DNA of 64,000 nt. Source: CAVVSD01 sp963837655 (GTDB taxonomy: Bacteria > Actinomycetota > Thermoleophilia > Solirubrobacterales > Solirubrobacteraceae). A program made the translations under genes and the position numbers. Under the pieces are notes generated by a model that saw nothing but the letters and a program-made list of their open reading frames with translations, had not been told where the DNA came from and ran no database searches. Of this stretch, positions 16,734 to 25,936 are shown piece by piece. Location: the NCBI GenBank assembly GCA_963837655.1, contig CAWIOK010000010.1, positions 1 through 64,000 on the forward strand, read 5' to 3'. The number at the start of each line of letters is the position of its first letter. Within the stretch, counting starts at the first letter, position 1.

Positions 16734-17882
16734 TTGAGCGCAACCGCCCGCCACCCAGCTCGATCGGAGCACGTCGGCAGCCTTCTGCGCTCGCCAGATC
16801 TGCGGCGCGAGATGGACGCCGTGTACGAGGACCGGCACACCGCGCTGCTCGACGAGGAGCGTGCGCGGGATCTCGGCGCTCTCCATGCCGCGGAGGATGC
16901 GTGCGTCGAGGCGGTCGTCCGTCGGCAGGAGGAGACCGGAATCGACGTGATCTCCGACGGGGAGGTCCGCCGGCGCATGTACACCAGCTCCTTCTACGAC
17001 GCCGTGGAGGGGCTGGCGCCGAGCCCGATGACGCTCGAGTTCCGCGACGGAGCAGGCGATGTCGTCGAGTTCCCGGGCCCGCCCGTCGTTGTCAAGCGAC
17101 TGCGAAAGGTCGCCAATCCGGCCGCCGAGGAGGCACGACGCATGGCCTCCCTAACGTCGCGTCCGTTCAAGGTGACCTTCCCAGCCGTGTCCTGGCTGGC
17201 CGCGACCGGCGCCTTCGCGCCGGCCGTCGGCAACGGTGCGTACGAGTCGCTCGACGACCTGGTCGAACACGTCACCGAGCTGCAGATGGACATCTCACGC
17301 GAGACGGTCGACGCCGGCGCGCAGTACCTCCAGTTCGACACGGGCGTGTACAGCTTCCTGATCGACGACCACTTCAAGCACACGCTCAGTGAGCACGGGG
17401 TGAGCCCGGAGCACGCTCTGGAGCTGGGGATGCGCGCCGACACCCGCGTGCTCGAGGCGCTGCCCGAAGGCGTCACGACGGGCTTCCACTTCTGTCGGGG
17501 CAACTTCCGGTCGCGCTGGCTGCTCGACGGCAGCATCGAGCCCGTCGCCGAGGCGATGTTCTCGGTGCCCTTCGACCGCTTCCTCATCGAGTGGGAGGAC
17601 GAGGAACGTCAGGGGGACTTCTCCGCGCTGCGTCACGTGCCGCGCGGCGGGCCGATCGTGACCCTCGGGATCATCAGCTCCAAGCTCTCGGAGCTCGAGG
17701 ACGAGGACGACATCGTGCGGCGGATCGAGTCCGCTGCTCAGTACCTGCCGATCGAGCAGCTTGCGGTGTCGCCGCAGTGTGGCTTCGCGTCGACGTCGGA
17801 GGGGAATGAGATCGGTGCCGACGAGCAGTGGCGCAAGCTGGAGCTTGTGGAGCGGGTGGCGGAGCGGGTTTGGGGGTCGTGA
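16734..17882 (+). CDS. MetE C-terminal-like (cobalamin-independent methionine synthase family) protein
   Basis: A 382-residue protein of the UROD/MetE-like fold. Signatures are SEHVGSLLR at the start, ISDGEVRR, FDTGVYSFLIDDHFK, and the zinc-ligand region FHFCRGN and PQCGFAS near the end. It corresponds to the catalytic C-terminal half of MetE only, so it is one of the short methyltransferases or thiol-dependent relatives that act on small substrates, not full-length methionine synthase. The TTG at 16734 with GGAGGA at 16721-16726 is the best start; an upstream in-frame ATG lacks a site. It stands alone as a single gene. Confidence 0.82.
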   Translation: MSATARHPARSEHVGSLLRSPDLRREMDAVYEDRHTALLDEERARDLGALHAAEDACVEAVVRRQEETGIDVISDGEVRRRMYTSSFYDAVEGLAPSPMTLEFRDGAGDVVEFPGPPVVVKRLRKVANPAAEEARRMASLTSRPFKVTFPAVSWLAATGAFAPAVGNGAYESLDDLVEHVTELQMDISRETVDAGAQYLQFDTGVYSFLIDDHFKHTLSEHGVSPEHALELGMRADTRVLEALPEGVTTGFHFCRGNFRSRWLLDGSIEPVAEAMFSVPFDRFLIEWEDEERQGDFSALRHVPRGGPIVTLGIISSKLSELEDEDDIVRRIESAAQYLPIEQLAVSPQCGFASTSEGNEIGADEQWRKLELVERVAERVWGS

Positions 17883-17947
17883 GGTCGAGCCGAAGCAGAA
17901 GCAGAGGCCCTGGGTGGCGGCTTGGGACTGCACCGGTCGGCTCGGCC

Positions 17948-18196
17948 CTATGCCAGGTGCCAGCGCCCGCTGACGTCGCGCTTGGTGCACGACAGTCCGT
18001 AGCGCCTGTAATCCGCCGCGTGCGCCTTCGCGCAGAACTGACCGCGGGCAATGCACTTCGATGCCCCGCCGATTGTGGCCCTCTTGCAGGCCGCGTGAGC
18101 GATCGGCGAATCCGCCGCTGAAGCAGAGACTACGGGCACTCCGGCGCCGGCCAGGGATGCGACAGCCACGACAGCCGCCAGGTAGCGCTTCTTCAT
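17948..18196 (-). CDS. Small secreted cysteine-containing protein
   Basis: An 82-residue protein with a signal peptide (MKKRYLAAVVAVASLAGAG, cleavage near ASAA) and a mature part of about 55 residues with four Cys, in the order C-x10-C-x6-C-x14-C, around GGASKCIARGQFC and YGLSC. The pattern resembles a short extracellular domain seen in many actinobacterial secreted proteins, without known function. AGGAGG lies four bases before the ATG. It converges with the MetE-like gene and is divergent from the helicase gene at 18425. Confidence 0.7.
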   Translation of the reverse strand: MKKRYLAAVVAVASLAGAGVPVVSASAADSPIAHAACKRATIGGASKCIARGQFCAKAHAADYRRYGLSCTKRDVSGRWHLA

Positions 18197-18424
18197 GGGG
18201 CCTCCTGACCCTGAAGGACGGCCAACGTCCGAATGGCCTTCATCCCAGACAACTTCGGCACCCGCGGGGCGAAGGTTGAGAGCCCGGACGCTCAGGCCGT
18301 CGCCGCCGTTCCGAGGCCGACCATCGGCGCGCCGCCATCGTCGCGACCAAGAGTCGCGCCTGACCCGTGCTGCGACTAGCGAACGGCTCTCTGCTCCGAC
18401 CGATGAGGCAACCTTTCGCGCGAG

Positions 18425-21400
18425 GTGCAACCAGGGCCAAGAGATGACGTCGTCACCCGAGCGCTCGCGGAGCGGCTCGCCGAGCTCGATCCGTCAGTGA
18501 TCTCTGAATCCACGCTCGATCCGGCCGAGGGCCCGACCAGACTCTCGCGTCACCTCGCCGGCGTCATTGAACGCGCGCTGCGTGAGCTCCGTGACGACCC
18601 CACGGCGCAGGCCGCCTTGATCAACAGCGTCATCGGTGCGAGCGCCGCGAACGCGGATCGCGAGGCGCTGCAACTCATTGCTCCGCCTCGAGTTCTCGAC
18701 GGCATCAAGCGAGCACCGGAGCGGCTCGGCGATTTGCCACGCGCGATCCCCGCCCCGACGGTGCCACTCTCGATGAGCGACCTTCTCGCCAACGCCGAGG
18801 GCCAACCCAACATCGGCAGCGAGCTAAGGCTCGAGCTGGAGTCCGCAGACAGCGTGGACCTCCTCTGTGCGTTCGTCATTTGGAGCGGTGTCGTGCGGCT
18901 GCGGGATGCGATCGAAGGCCTGGTCGCCCGAGGCAGCCGGATGCGCGTCATCACCACGACGTACATGGGCGCGACCCAGCCCGCGGCGGTTGACGAGCTC
19001 GTGCGTCTGGGTGCTGAGGTTCGCGTCGCGTTCGACGCTCGCATGACAAAGCTGCATGCCAAGGCGTGGCTGCTGGAACGGAACTCAGGACTCACTACCG
19101 CGTTCATTGGATCGTCCAACCTCTCGCATACGGCGCTGTTCGACGGGCTCGAGTGGAACGTGCGGCTTTCCTCGGTCGACGCGCATCACGTCGTCGAACG
19201 TGTCCGCACGATGTTTGAGAGCTACTGGGCGTCCGAGCACTTCGAGCCGTACGACCCCGCCGCGGACCGCGAACGCCTCGAACGGGCGCTGGGTGCCCAC
19301 CGCTATCGAGACTCCGGGCCGTCCGTCTCCTTCATTGGCCTTGATGTTCATCCATATCCGCATCAGCAGCGGATGCTTGAACGCCTGATGGTCGAGCGCG
19401 AGCGCCACGACCGACACCAAAACCTGGTCGTGGCCGCGACCGGCACAGGCAAGACGGTGGTCGCTGCCCTCGACTACCGGCAGTTGCGCGAGCGGGCCGG
19501 CCGCGATCTCTCGCTGCTGTTCGTCGCGCACCGCGAACAGATTCTCGAGCAGAGTCGTCTCACGTTTCGACATGTACTGCGCGACGGATCGTTCGGTGAG
19601 ATCCACGGCGGCGGTCGTGTCGCGGCGGGTCGACACGTGTTCGCGATGATTCAGTCGATCTCCGAGGACGATCTAGGTCGGGTTGGTCCGCGTGATTTCG
19701 ACGTCGTGATTGTGGACGAGTTCCACCACGCGGCGGCGCCGAGCTATCGGCGTCTGCTCGAGCACCTCGATCCAGTGGAGCTCGTCGGCCTAACAGCGAC
19801 GCCTGAGCGCATGGACGCGCAGGACGTCACTGAGTTCTTCCACGATCGGATCGCCGTCGAGCTGCGTCTTTGGGAGGCGATCGACGAGGGCTTCCTCGTT
19901 CCATTCCAGTACTTCGGCGTCGCAGATGGGACAGATCTGTCCGCCTTGCGCTGGCGGCGCGGCGGCTACGTTCGCGAGGACCTCGAGAACGTCGTGACCG
20001 GCAACGATGCGCGCGTCGCAAAACTGCTGGAGGCGATCCGGCGCACGATCGCAGATCCACGGCGCATGAAGGCGCTCGGATTCTGTGTGTCAGTGGCGCA
20101 CGCGGAGTACATGGCTCGAAAGTTCTCTGCGAGCGGGCTCGATTCCGTCGCGCTCTCGGGAGGCTCCACAGCCGAGGACCGAAATGATGCTCTGCGGCGA
20201 CTAGCCGCTGGAGATCTGCGCGCGGTGTTCTCGGTCGACGTCCTCGGAGAGGGCGTCGATGTTCCGAGCGTCGACACGGTCCTGCTGCTTCGTCCGACCG
20301 ATAGCGCCACGGTCTTCACACAGCAGCTCGGCCGTGGGCTCCGACGCGCAGACGGCAAGCCATATCTCACGGTCATCGACCTCATCGGACAGCAACACCG
20401 TCAGTTCCGCTTCGAGCGGCGACTCAGCGCGCTCATCGATCGTCGGCGCGGGCCGCTGCAGCGCCAGATCGAGGACGGCTTCCCGTTCTTGCCGTCCGGA
20501 TCGCACGTGGAGCTCGACCGGCAGAGCGAACAAATCGTCCTCGGGAATCTGCAGGACGCAACTCGGCTCACGCAATGGAAGGCAATGGTCAGCGATCTCC
20601 GCGACCTGCCGGCCGCGTCGCTCGCCGACTACTTGGAGGAGACGAGCCGCTCGCCAGCGGACCTCTATCGCCGTCAGGACTACAGCTGGACGCGGTTGCG
20701 CCGGGAGGCCCGTGAGATCGTTGCTGCCACTACCGGCGCGACCGAGGAGCGGGATTTGCTACGTGCAATCCGCCGAATCCAGCACGTCGACGATCCGGAG
20801 CGGGTTCGGTGGTACCGCGAAGTGCTCGCGGGACGTCAGCCACCCAAGTCGGCCGAGCTAGACGAACGCCGCCGCCGGATGCTGCTCATGCTCCACTACG
20901 ACATGTGGGGAACTCGGCGCACATTCGTGGATCTCGACGCTTCGCTTCGGGCGCTATGGCGTCACGTGGCCGTCCGCGAGGAAATCGTCGAACTCCTGGG
21001 CGTCCTGGACGAGCGCAGCGCTGTGCTCACCCGTCCGTCCAGCATCGCGCCCGAGGTCCCGCTGCATGTCCACGCGTTGTACAGCCGCGATGAGATCCTC
21101 GGCGCCTACGACGATGGTTCACCGGCAAGGCCGCCGCATTTCCGCGAGGGCGTGCGGCACATCGCGTCGGCTGCCACGGACGTGTTGCTCGTGACGCTCA
21201 AGAAGGCCGAGCGCGACTACTCGCCGACGACGCTCTACCAGGACTACGCCATCTCACCGACGCTCTTCCACTGGGAATCCCAGTCGACGGCAAGCGCCGG
21301 GTCACCGACCATCCAGCGCTACGAGGAGCACGCCTCGCGTGGTCACAACATCGTTCTGTTTGTCCGCGAGCGAAAGACCTTAGAGAACGGAATCGGGGCG

Positions 21401-21532
21401 CCTTACGTGTGCCTTGGACCCGTTCGATACGTGTCGTCCACAGGGTCACGCCCGGTGTCATTCACGTGGGGCCTCGAGGCGGGGATGCCCGAGGAGCTGT
21501 TCGAGTCGGCTCGCACGGTCGCGGCCGCCTGA
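18425..21532 (+). CDS. PLD-nuclease, SF2 helicase and DUF3427 protein (candidate defence gene)
   Basis: A 1035-residue protein in three parts. At about residues 110-270 is a phospholipase-D-like nuclease domain with the HxK motif in KLHAKAW followed by FIGSSNLS. At about 310-680 is a superfamily 2 helicase with ATGTGKT (about residue 337), DEFHH (about 430), GLTATPER and QQLGRGLRR. The last 155 residues start LHVHALYSRDEILGAYDDG, typical of DUF3427. Such proteins are found in defence islands and are thought to attack foreign DNA; here no methylase or other defence partner lies beside it. The codon choice looks less GC-biased than its neighbours, hinting at transfer. The GTG at 18425 has only a weak ribosome site. 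Confidence 0.85.
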   Translation: MQPGPRDDVVTRALAERLAELDPSVISESTLDPAEGPTRLSRHLAGVIERALRELRDDPTAQAALINSVIGASAANADREALQLIAPPRVLDGIKRAPERLGDLPRAIPAPTVPLSMSDLLANAEGQPNIGSELRLELESADSVDLLCAFVIWSGVVRLRDAIEGLVARGSRMRVITTTYMGATQPAAVDELVRLGAEVRVAFDARMTKLHAKAWLLERNSGLTTAFIGSSNLSHTALFDGLEWNVRLSSVDAHHVVERVRTMFESYWASEHFEPYDPAADRERLERALGAHRYRDSGPSVSFIGLDVHPYPHQQRMLERLMVERERHDRHQNLVVAATGTGKTVVAALDYRQLRERAGRDLSLLFVAHREQILEQSRLTFRHVLRDGSFGEIHGGGRVAAGRHVFAMIQSISEDDLGRVGPRDFDVVIVDEFHHAAAPSYRRLLEHLDPVELVGLTATPERMDAQDVTEFFHDRIAVELRLWEAIDEGFLVPFQYFGVADGTDLSALRWRRGGYVREDLENVVTGNDARVAKLLEAIRRTIADPRRMKALGFCVSVAHAEYMARKFSASGLDSVALSGGSTAEDRNDALRRLAAGDLRAVFSVDVLGEGVDVPSVDTVLLLRPTDSATVFTQQLGRGLRRADGKPYLTVIDLIGQQHRQFRFERRLSALIDRRRGPLQRQIEDGFPFLPSGSHVELDRQSEQIVLGNLQDATRLTQWKAMVSDLRDLPAASLADYLEETSRSPADLYRRQDYSWTRLRREAREIVAATTGATEERDLLRAIRRIQHVDDPERVRWYREVLAGRQPPKSAELDERRRRMLLMLHYDMWGTRRTFVDLDASLRALWRHVAVREEIVELLGVLDERSAVLTRPSSIAPEVPLHVHALYSRDEILGAYDDGSPARPPHFREGVRHIASAATDVLLVTLKKAERDYSPTTLYQDYAISPTLFHWESQSTASAGSPTIQRYEEHASRGHNIVLFVRERKTLENGIGAPYVCLGPVRYVSSTGSRPVSFTWGLEAGMPEELFESARTVAAA

Positions 21533-21557
21533 GCCCCCCAGCGTCCTCCCAGCCCCC

Positions 21558-21575
21558 GCTAACCACCCCGTTAGC
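21558..21575. repeat. Inverted repeat GCTAAC-GTTAGC after the helicase gene
   Basis: GCTAAC (21558-21563) and GTTAGC (21570-21575) form a 6-base-pair stem with a 6-base loop. The first 11 bases, GCTAACCACCC, recur exactly inside the larger dyad at 57390-57439. It may be a terminator for the helicase gene or an operator for the peptidase gene starting at 21655. Confidence 0.35.
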
Positions 21576-21654
21576 CCGCACGCACCCAGCGATTACTGAG
21601 TGCCCACATAGTCATGGCCACCTTCCGTCTTCCCCAACGAAAGCTGACCACGAC

Positions 21655-22704
21655 ATGACGAAGAAACGATTGCTTGCTCCCGCCGCGCTGGCGTTCTGCG
21701 CCGCGGCGATCGTCGCGCCTGGCGCTGCCGGCGCGGCCACACTGACCGCCGCGTCCAACGCCGAACCCAGCTCCAACTGGGCCGGCTACGCCGCCTCGGG
21801 CGCGCAGTTCTCCAAGGTCTCCGGGTCCTGGACCCAGCCGACCGCCAGCTGCGACTCCGGTTCCGGCGACGCCGCCTTCTGGATCGGCATCGGCGGTGCC
21901 TCGCAGGGCTCGGGCGCCCTCGAGCAGACCGGCACCGAGGCCAACTGCGACTCCGGCACCCCGGTCTACACCGCCTGGTACGAGCTCGTCCCCGCGGCTC
22001 CCGTGACCATCGACATGGCGGTCAACCCCGGGGACAAGATCTCCTCGACCGTCGGCGTCGACGGCAACCAGGTCTCGATCCACCTCAAGAACGACACCAC
22101 CGGCAAGAGCTTCGACAAGACGCTCCAGATGGACAACCCCGACACCTCCTCTGCCGAGTGGATCGCCGAGGCTCCTTCCGCCTGCCAGCGGCGGACCAGC
22201 GGCGGCTGTCAGACGGTTCCGCTCGCCGACTTCGGCAGCGTCGACTTCACGAAGTCGTCCGCGACGGCGAACGGGCACACCGGCTCGATCGGCGACTCCA
22301 ACTGGACCGCGACCCCGATGCAGCTGCTGCCCGGCATGTCCGGCAGCCTCGGCGGCGGTCAGTTCGGCGGCGGCTTCGACGGCTCGAGCACCGACGCGAC
22401 GTCGAGCGCGAGCGCGATCCCGTCGACGCTGACCTCTGACGGCGCCGGCTTCACGGTCGCCTGGCAGGGCAGCGACGACCAGTCGCAGTCCACCTCGCCC
22501 TCCCCCGACCAGCAGCAGGTCCCCGTCCCGCAGACCGGCGACGACAGCGGCACCTACCCCTGGGACCCCGGCTACGGCGACGGCACCAGCCCCTACAGCG
22601 ACGGCAGCGGCTACGGCGACGGCACCGGCGGCGGCTACGACAGCGGCGGCTGGGGCTACGACGGCGGCGGCTACGACAGCGGCGGCTTCGGCTCCGGCTT
22701 CTAA
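21655..22704 (+). CDS. Secreted glutamic endopeptidase, peptidase family G1, with Gly/Tyr-rich tail
   Basis: A 349-residue exported protein. The signal peptide covers about residues 1-28. The eqolisin-type domain runs to about residue 280, with SSNWAGYA, SGSWTQP, then the catalytic pair Gln 91 in LEQTGTEA and Glu 168 in SAEWIAEAP. Family G1 enzymes are acid endopeptidases that use a Glu/Gln pair; they are best known from fungi and occur sporadically in bacteria. The last 60 residues are a Gly/Tyr/Asp/Ser repeat (GYGDGT, YDSGG, GGYDSGGFGSGF) absent from its tandem neighbour, perhaps for surface attachment. A terminator hairpin follows. No strong ribosome site is seen before the ATG. Confidence 0.85.
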   Translation: MTKKRLLAPAALAFCAAAIVAPGAAGAATLTAASNAEPSSNWAGYAASGAQFSKVSGSWTQPTASCDSGSGDAAFWIGIGGASQGSGALEQTGTEANCDSGTPVYTAWYELVPAAPVTIDMAVNPGDKISSTVGVDGNQVSIHLKNDTTGKSFDKTLQMDNPDTSSAEWIAEAPSACQRRTSGGCQTVPLADFGSVDFTKSSATANGHTGSIGDSNWTATPMQLLPGMSGSLGGGQFGGGFDGSSTDATSSASAIPSTLTSDGAGFTVAWQGSDDQSQSTSPSPDQQQVPVPQTGDDSGTYPWDPGYGDGTSPYSDGSGYGDGTGGGYDSGGWGYDGGGYDSGGFGSGF

Positions 22705-22729
22705 CCCCCGAACAACACCCCGACGGACC

Positions 22730-22757
22730 CGGACGCCGACCACCAGGTCGGCGTCCG
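22730..22757 (+). terminator. 12-base-pair terminator-like hairpin after first G1 peptidase
   Basis: CGGACGCCGACC (22730-22741) pairs perfectly with GGTCGGCGTCCG (22746-22757) around an ACCA loop, 25 bases after the stop codon. The stem is GC-rich and has no clear T tract after it, as is common in high-GC actinobacteria. Confidence 0.65.
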
Positions 22758-22853
22758 TGCGTTCTCAGCATCTCCTCATCGGCAGCTGATCTCGCCATCA
22801 GCAACGGCGCCGCAGAGTCGAAGCCGCCTCCGACCGGAAGGCCGGCCACGACG

Positions 22854-23687
22854 TTGCTCCGAAGACGACTGCTTCCACTCCCCGCGATCGCGGTCTGCGC
22901 TGCGTTCGCCGCCGGCGCCCCGCCGGCGGGCGCGGCGGTCAGCTCCAACTGGGCCGGCTACAGCGCGACCGGGACGAGCCTTCTCGAAGGTCTCCGGGAC
23001 ATGGACGCAGCCCACGCGAACTGCGACTCCGGCGAAGGTGACGCCGCGTTCTGGGTCGGACTCGGTGGCGCTTCGGCGACCTCCCAGGCGCTCGAGCAGG
23101 TCGGCACGGAGGCCGCGTGCGCCGGCAGCACCGGCGCCTCTGACGCCTGGTACGAGCTCGTGCCCGCCGCGCCGGTCCGGCTGGGTCTCACCGTCCACGC
23201 CGGCGACACCATCTCCGCCTACGTCCAGGTCAAGGGCACGCAGGTCTCGATCTGGATCAAGGACCGGACGACCGGCAAGAGCGTCACGAAGTCCCTGACC
23301 ATGAGCGACCCGGACACGTCGTCGGCCGAGTGGATCGCGGAGGCCCCGTCGGCGTGCGTCGGCGACGGCGTGTGCCAGGCCGTTCCGCTCACGGACTTCG
23401 ACACCGTGACGTTCACGAGCGCCACAGCCACGGCAAAGGGGCTCACCGGGCCGATCGACGATCAGCACTGGGACGCGACCCCGATGCAGCTCCAACCAAG
23501 CGTGAGCGACCGTTTCGGCGGTGGGCGGTTCCGCGGCGGTCCCGGCCGCAACCCGTACCGCGAGAGCACCTCGACCGCGAGCGCGCTCCCCTCGACGCTG
23601 ACCCCGAGCGGCAAGGGCTTCACCGTGGCGTGGCAGAGCAGCGCGGCGCCCCGCAGCACAGCGGGGCGCCGCCTGCGCACGTCCTAG
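22854..23687 (+). CDS. Second secreted glutamic endopeptidase (G1), with a locally shifted segment
   Basis: A 277-residue tandem paralogue of the preceding gene. It keeps the signal peptide, NWAGYSA, catalytic Gln 82 in LEQVGTEA and Glu 159 in SAEWIAEAP, but lacks the Gly/Tyr tail. Residues 43-55 (LLEGLRDMDAAHA) are foreign to the family. In the next frame the same DNA reads FSKVSGTWTQPT, matching the paralogue, so two compensating indels at about 22979 and 23017 have swapped this strand. The TTG start at 22854 aligns with the ATG of the first copy (both follow CCACGAC). Its TAG stop overlaps the stop of the convergent hydrolase within CTAG. Confidence 0.78.
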   Translation: MLRRRLLPLPAIAVCAAFAAGAPPAGAAVSSNWAGYSATGTSLLEGLRDMDAAHANCDSGEGDAAFWVGLGGASATSQALEQVGTEAACAGSTGASDAWYELVPAAPVRLGLTVHAGDTISAYVQVKGTQVSIWIKDRTTGKSVTKSLTMSDPDTSSAEWIAEAPSACVGDGVCQAVPLTDFDTVTFTSATATAKGLTGPIDDQHWDATPMQLQPSVSDRFGGGRFRGGPGRNPYRESTSTASALPSTLTPSGKGFTVAWQSSAAPRSTAGRRLRTS

Positions 23688-25132
23688 CGCGAGTGCATCC
23701 GGTCTCGCGCCCGATGCGCGTGCCCGCGGTGCCCGTGGAGGCCGCGCATGTTCTGCCCGATCATCGGCCCCGGCTGATACTCGACGAACGCCGAGTCGCC
23801 GAGCCCGAGCCCAGCGGCGCTGGCGTTCAACGCCTCCGGCGTCGCCAGCGATCCCCACTGCCCGCCCTCGACGCGCTGCTGCACCGCCAGCACGCCGGCC
23901 ACCAGCTCGGCCGGCGTGAAGTTGCAGTGGATCGCCCGTGAGACATAGGCCTGGCGAAGCAGGCTCCCAGCGCCGGCCCGGGCCACCTTGCGCCCGTACT
24001 GGTTCTCGCCCGTCACGGGGACGAGGTTGTCGCCGATCGTGTGCATCGTCAGCGTCGGGACCTGCAGGCGCCCGGACGGGTCCGAGTAGCGCCTCGACCA
24101 GGCCACCGCGGCCGGGTCGGCGGTGATGTCGGCGTCCTTGGTCAGCGTGGCCAGGTCGGCGGACAGGTCCAGGCCGGCCTTGGCGTAGAGCGCCTTCACC
24201 GTGGACAGGTACGGCGAGCGGCGAAGCTCACGGGCGAAGTCCACGCCCTTCGTCCACGAGGAGTTGCCGCCCGCGGCGACCTCGATCTGCTGCCGGCCGG
24301 TGACCGTGAACGGGATGATCGGGAACGCCGGGAAGCCGAACTCGGCGCCGTACTGCCCGGCCTCGACGGCGTCGGGGTCGGTGGGATCGGGCGGCGCCGG
24401 AGCCGTCGGCGCCCAGTCCGTGGTGTTCAGGAACGCCATCGCCAGCGCGAGGCGGGCACGGCCCTCCGGCGTCGTCTGGGCCTGCACGCCGATCGCCTGC
24501 AGCTGGCCGGCCGCGGCGGCGGCCTCCGCCTGGTCGGCGTAGCGGACGAGCTTGATGGACTGGTCGGGCGCGAGCAGACGGCTCATCGCGTACTCGCCGT
24601 CGAGCTGGTAGTTGGACAGGTTGGTCCCGCCGTAGACGATGCCGCACGTGCTCAGAGCGCCGTCGATGCGCCCGTTGCCCTGCTCCGCCTCGAGCGAGCT
24701 GACCAAACCGCCCATGGACGTGCCGACAGCGAGGACGTGGTCGGGCTTGCGTGGCAGGACCGTCTTCTCGACCTGTGCGAGGGTCTCGAACTGCTCGTCG
24801 ACCGCCGTCCCGAGCACCCACAGCGAGCCGCTCGGTGGCCCCAGGCCTGACCCGGCGAGCGCGTACCCGTGTGCGAGCAGGGCGGCCTTCGTGTCGTCGT
24901 CGGGCGCGTCGGCCGGATCGGTGGTCCCGTAGCCATGGCTGTAGAGCAGCAGCGTGCCGTTCCAGTTGGCCGGGAGGTCGGCGACCCACGAGCCGCCATC
25001 GCTCGTGGTGCCCGTGTAGTTGCCGGGCGGCGCGGCGTGGGCGGATGCGGCGCCCAGCAGCAGGGACCCGGTGGCCGCAAGCGCGGCCGCGACCATCCAG
25101 GCGCGGCGGCGCAGGGACGCGATGCAAGCCAT
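23684..25132 (-). CDS. Secreted alpha/beta hydrolase
   Basis: A 482-residue exported hydrolase. A twin-Arg-like basic start (SLRRRAW) and hydrophobic segment lead to cleavage near AHAAPPG. The nucleophile is in VGTSMGGLV, with Asp in HTIGDNLVPV and His in RAIHCNFTPAE, a complete triad in the right order. About 150 residues between the elbow and the Asp form a large lid. The C-terminus is rich in His and Arg. The overall pattern resembles extracellular prolyl-oligopeptidase-like or polyester-type esterases, but the substrate is not clear. The ATG at 25132 is preceded by GAGGAGAGG; the longer form from 25180 is unlikely. Confidence 0.8.
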   Translation of the reverse strand: MACIASLRRRAWMVAAALAATGSLLLGAASAHAAPPGNYTGTTSDGGSWVADLPANWNGTLLLYSHGYGTTDPADAPDDDTKAALLAHGYALAGSGLGPPSGSLWVLGTAVDEQFETLAQVEKTVLPRKPDHVLAVGTSMGGLVSSLEAEQGNGRIDGALSTCGIVYGGTNLSNYQLDGEYAMSRLLAPDQSIKLVRYADQAEAAAAAGQLQAIGVQAQTTPEGRARLALAMAFLNTTDWAPTAPAPPDPTDPDAVEAGQYGAEFGFPAFPIIPFTVTGRQQIEVAAGGNSSWTKGVDFARELRRSPYLSTVKALYAKAGLDLSADLATLTKDADITADPAAVAWSRRYSDPSGRLQVPTLTMHTIGDNLVPVTGENQYGRKVARAGAGSLLRQAYVSRAIHCNFTPAELVAGVLAVQQRVEGGQWGSLATPEALNASAAGLGLGDSAFVEYQPGPMIGQNMRGLHGHRGHAHRARDRMHSR

Positions 25133-25213
25133 GACCTCTCCTCTCGTCGGCGCCCCCCGCAGGGCGCACAGCACGATCACGGCTTCTACCCCGGGAAAGG
25201 GCCTTCGAGCCGG

Positions 25214-25936
25214 CTAGGCGCGCCGTGCGAGCGCCGCGGCGGCGGCGAGCGCCGCGACCGCCCACAGCCCGAGCGCCACGAGCTGCCCGCTGAACGCGTG
25301 CTCGCCGAGCCAGGGATCCGTCACGGCGAGGATGGGTGAGGGCAGCGCGGAGGCCACGGACTGCATCGCCCCCGTCATGACACCCCGCGGCGGTCCGCCG
25401 CCACCGAGCAGGTAGAGCGGGAAGAACGCCAGCAGCCCGACGGCCTGCGCGGCACGCGCCGACGGCACCGCGAGCCCGATGACGACGCCGAGCAGCAGCA
25501 GGCACACGACGCCGACGACCGCGCCGACGACCGTCTGCCAGCCGTACACGACGCTCGGGATGCCGTACGTCACCGACGCCAGCGCGAGCACGACGACGCC
25601 GCCGACCACGATCAGCCCGAGCGTGACGAGCGCCTGCGACGACACCACCCGCCACGCCGGCACCCCGAACGCCTCGAAGCGCCGCAGCACCCCGCGCTCC
25701 CGGTACGACGCCAGGGACACCGGCAGACCGACCAGACACAGCGCGATGACCGGCACACCCAGTGACGCGACCACGTAGTAGTGGTCGGGTCGCACGTTGC
25801 CGAACCCGTCGTCCGGGTGATCGCCGAACACCCCCGCGAGCACGACCATGCAGAACGCCGGGAAGACGAAGGCGAAGACCAGCACCGTCCAGTCGCGCGC
25901 GAGCAGCCGGGCCTCCACGGCAGCGAGACGTCCCAT
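25214..25936 (-). CDS. ABC-2 type transporter permease
   Basis: A 240-residue membrane protein with six predicted helices in the ABC-2 pattern (first helix about residues 17-37, the others clustered from 60 to 235). It includes an ERGVLRRFEAFGVP segment, the conserved cytoplasmic coupling region seen in DrrB-like permeases. Its ATG shares one base with the TGA of the ATPase gene (TGATG), so the two form one exporter. The neighbouring two-component system probably controls it. Lipid or drug efflux is typical for such pairs; the substrate is not evident. Confidence 0.88.
   Translation of the reverse strand: MGRLAAVEARLLARDWTVLVFAFVFPAFCMVVLAGVFGDHPDDGFGNVRPDHYYVVASLGVPVIALCLVGLPVSLASYRERGVLRRFEAFGVPAWRVVSSQALVTLGLIVVGGVVVLALASVTYGIPSVVYGWQTVVGAVVGVVCLLLLGVVIGLAVPSARAAQAVGLLAFFPLYLLGGGGPPRGVMTGAMQSVASALPSPILAVTDPWLGEHAFSGQLVALGLWAVAALAAAAALARRA

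Noticed and set aside
18425..21532. Restriction-modification locus
   Set aside because: The helicase-nuclease protein has no methyltransferase or specificity gene nearby, so an R-M call is not supported.
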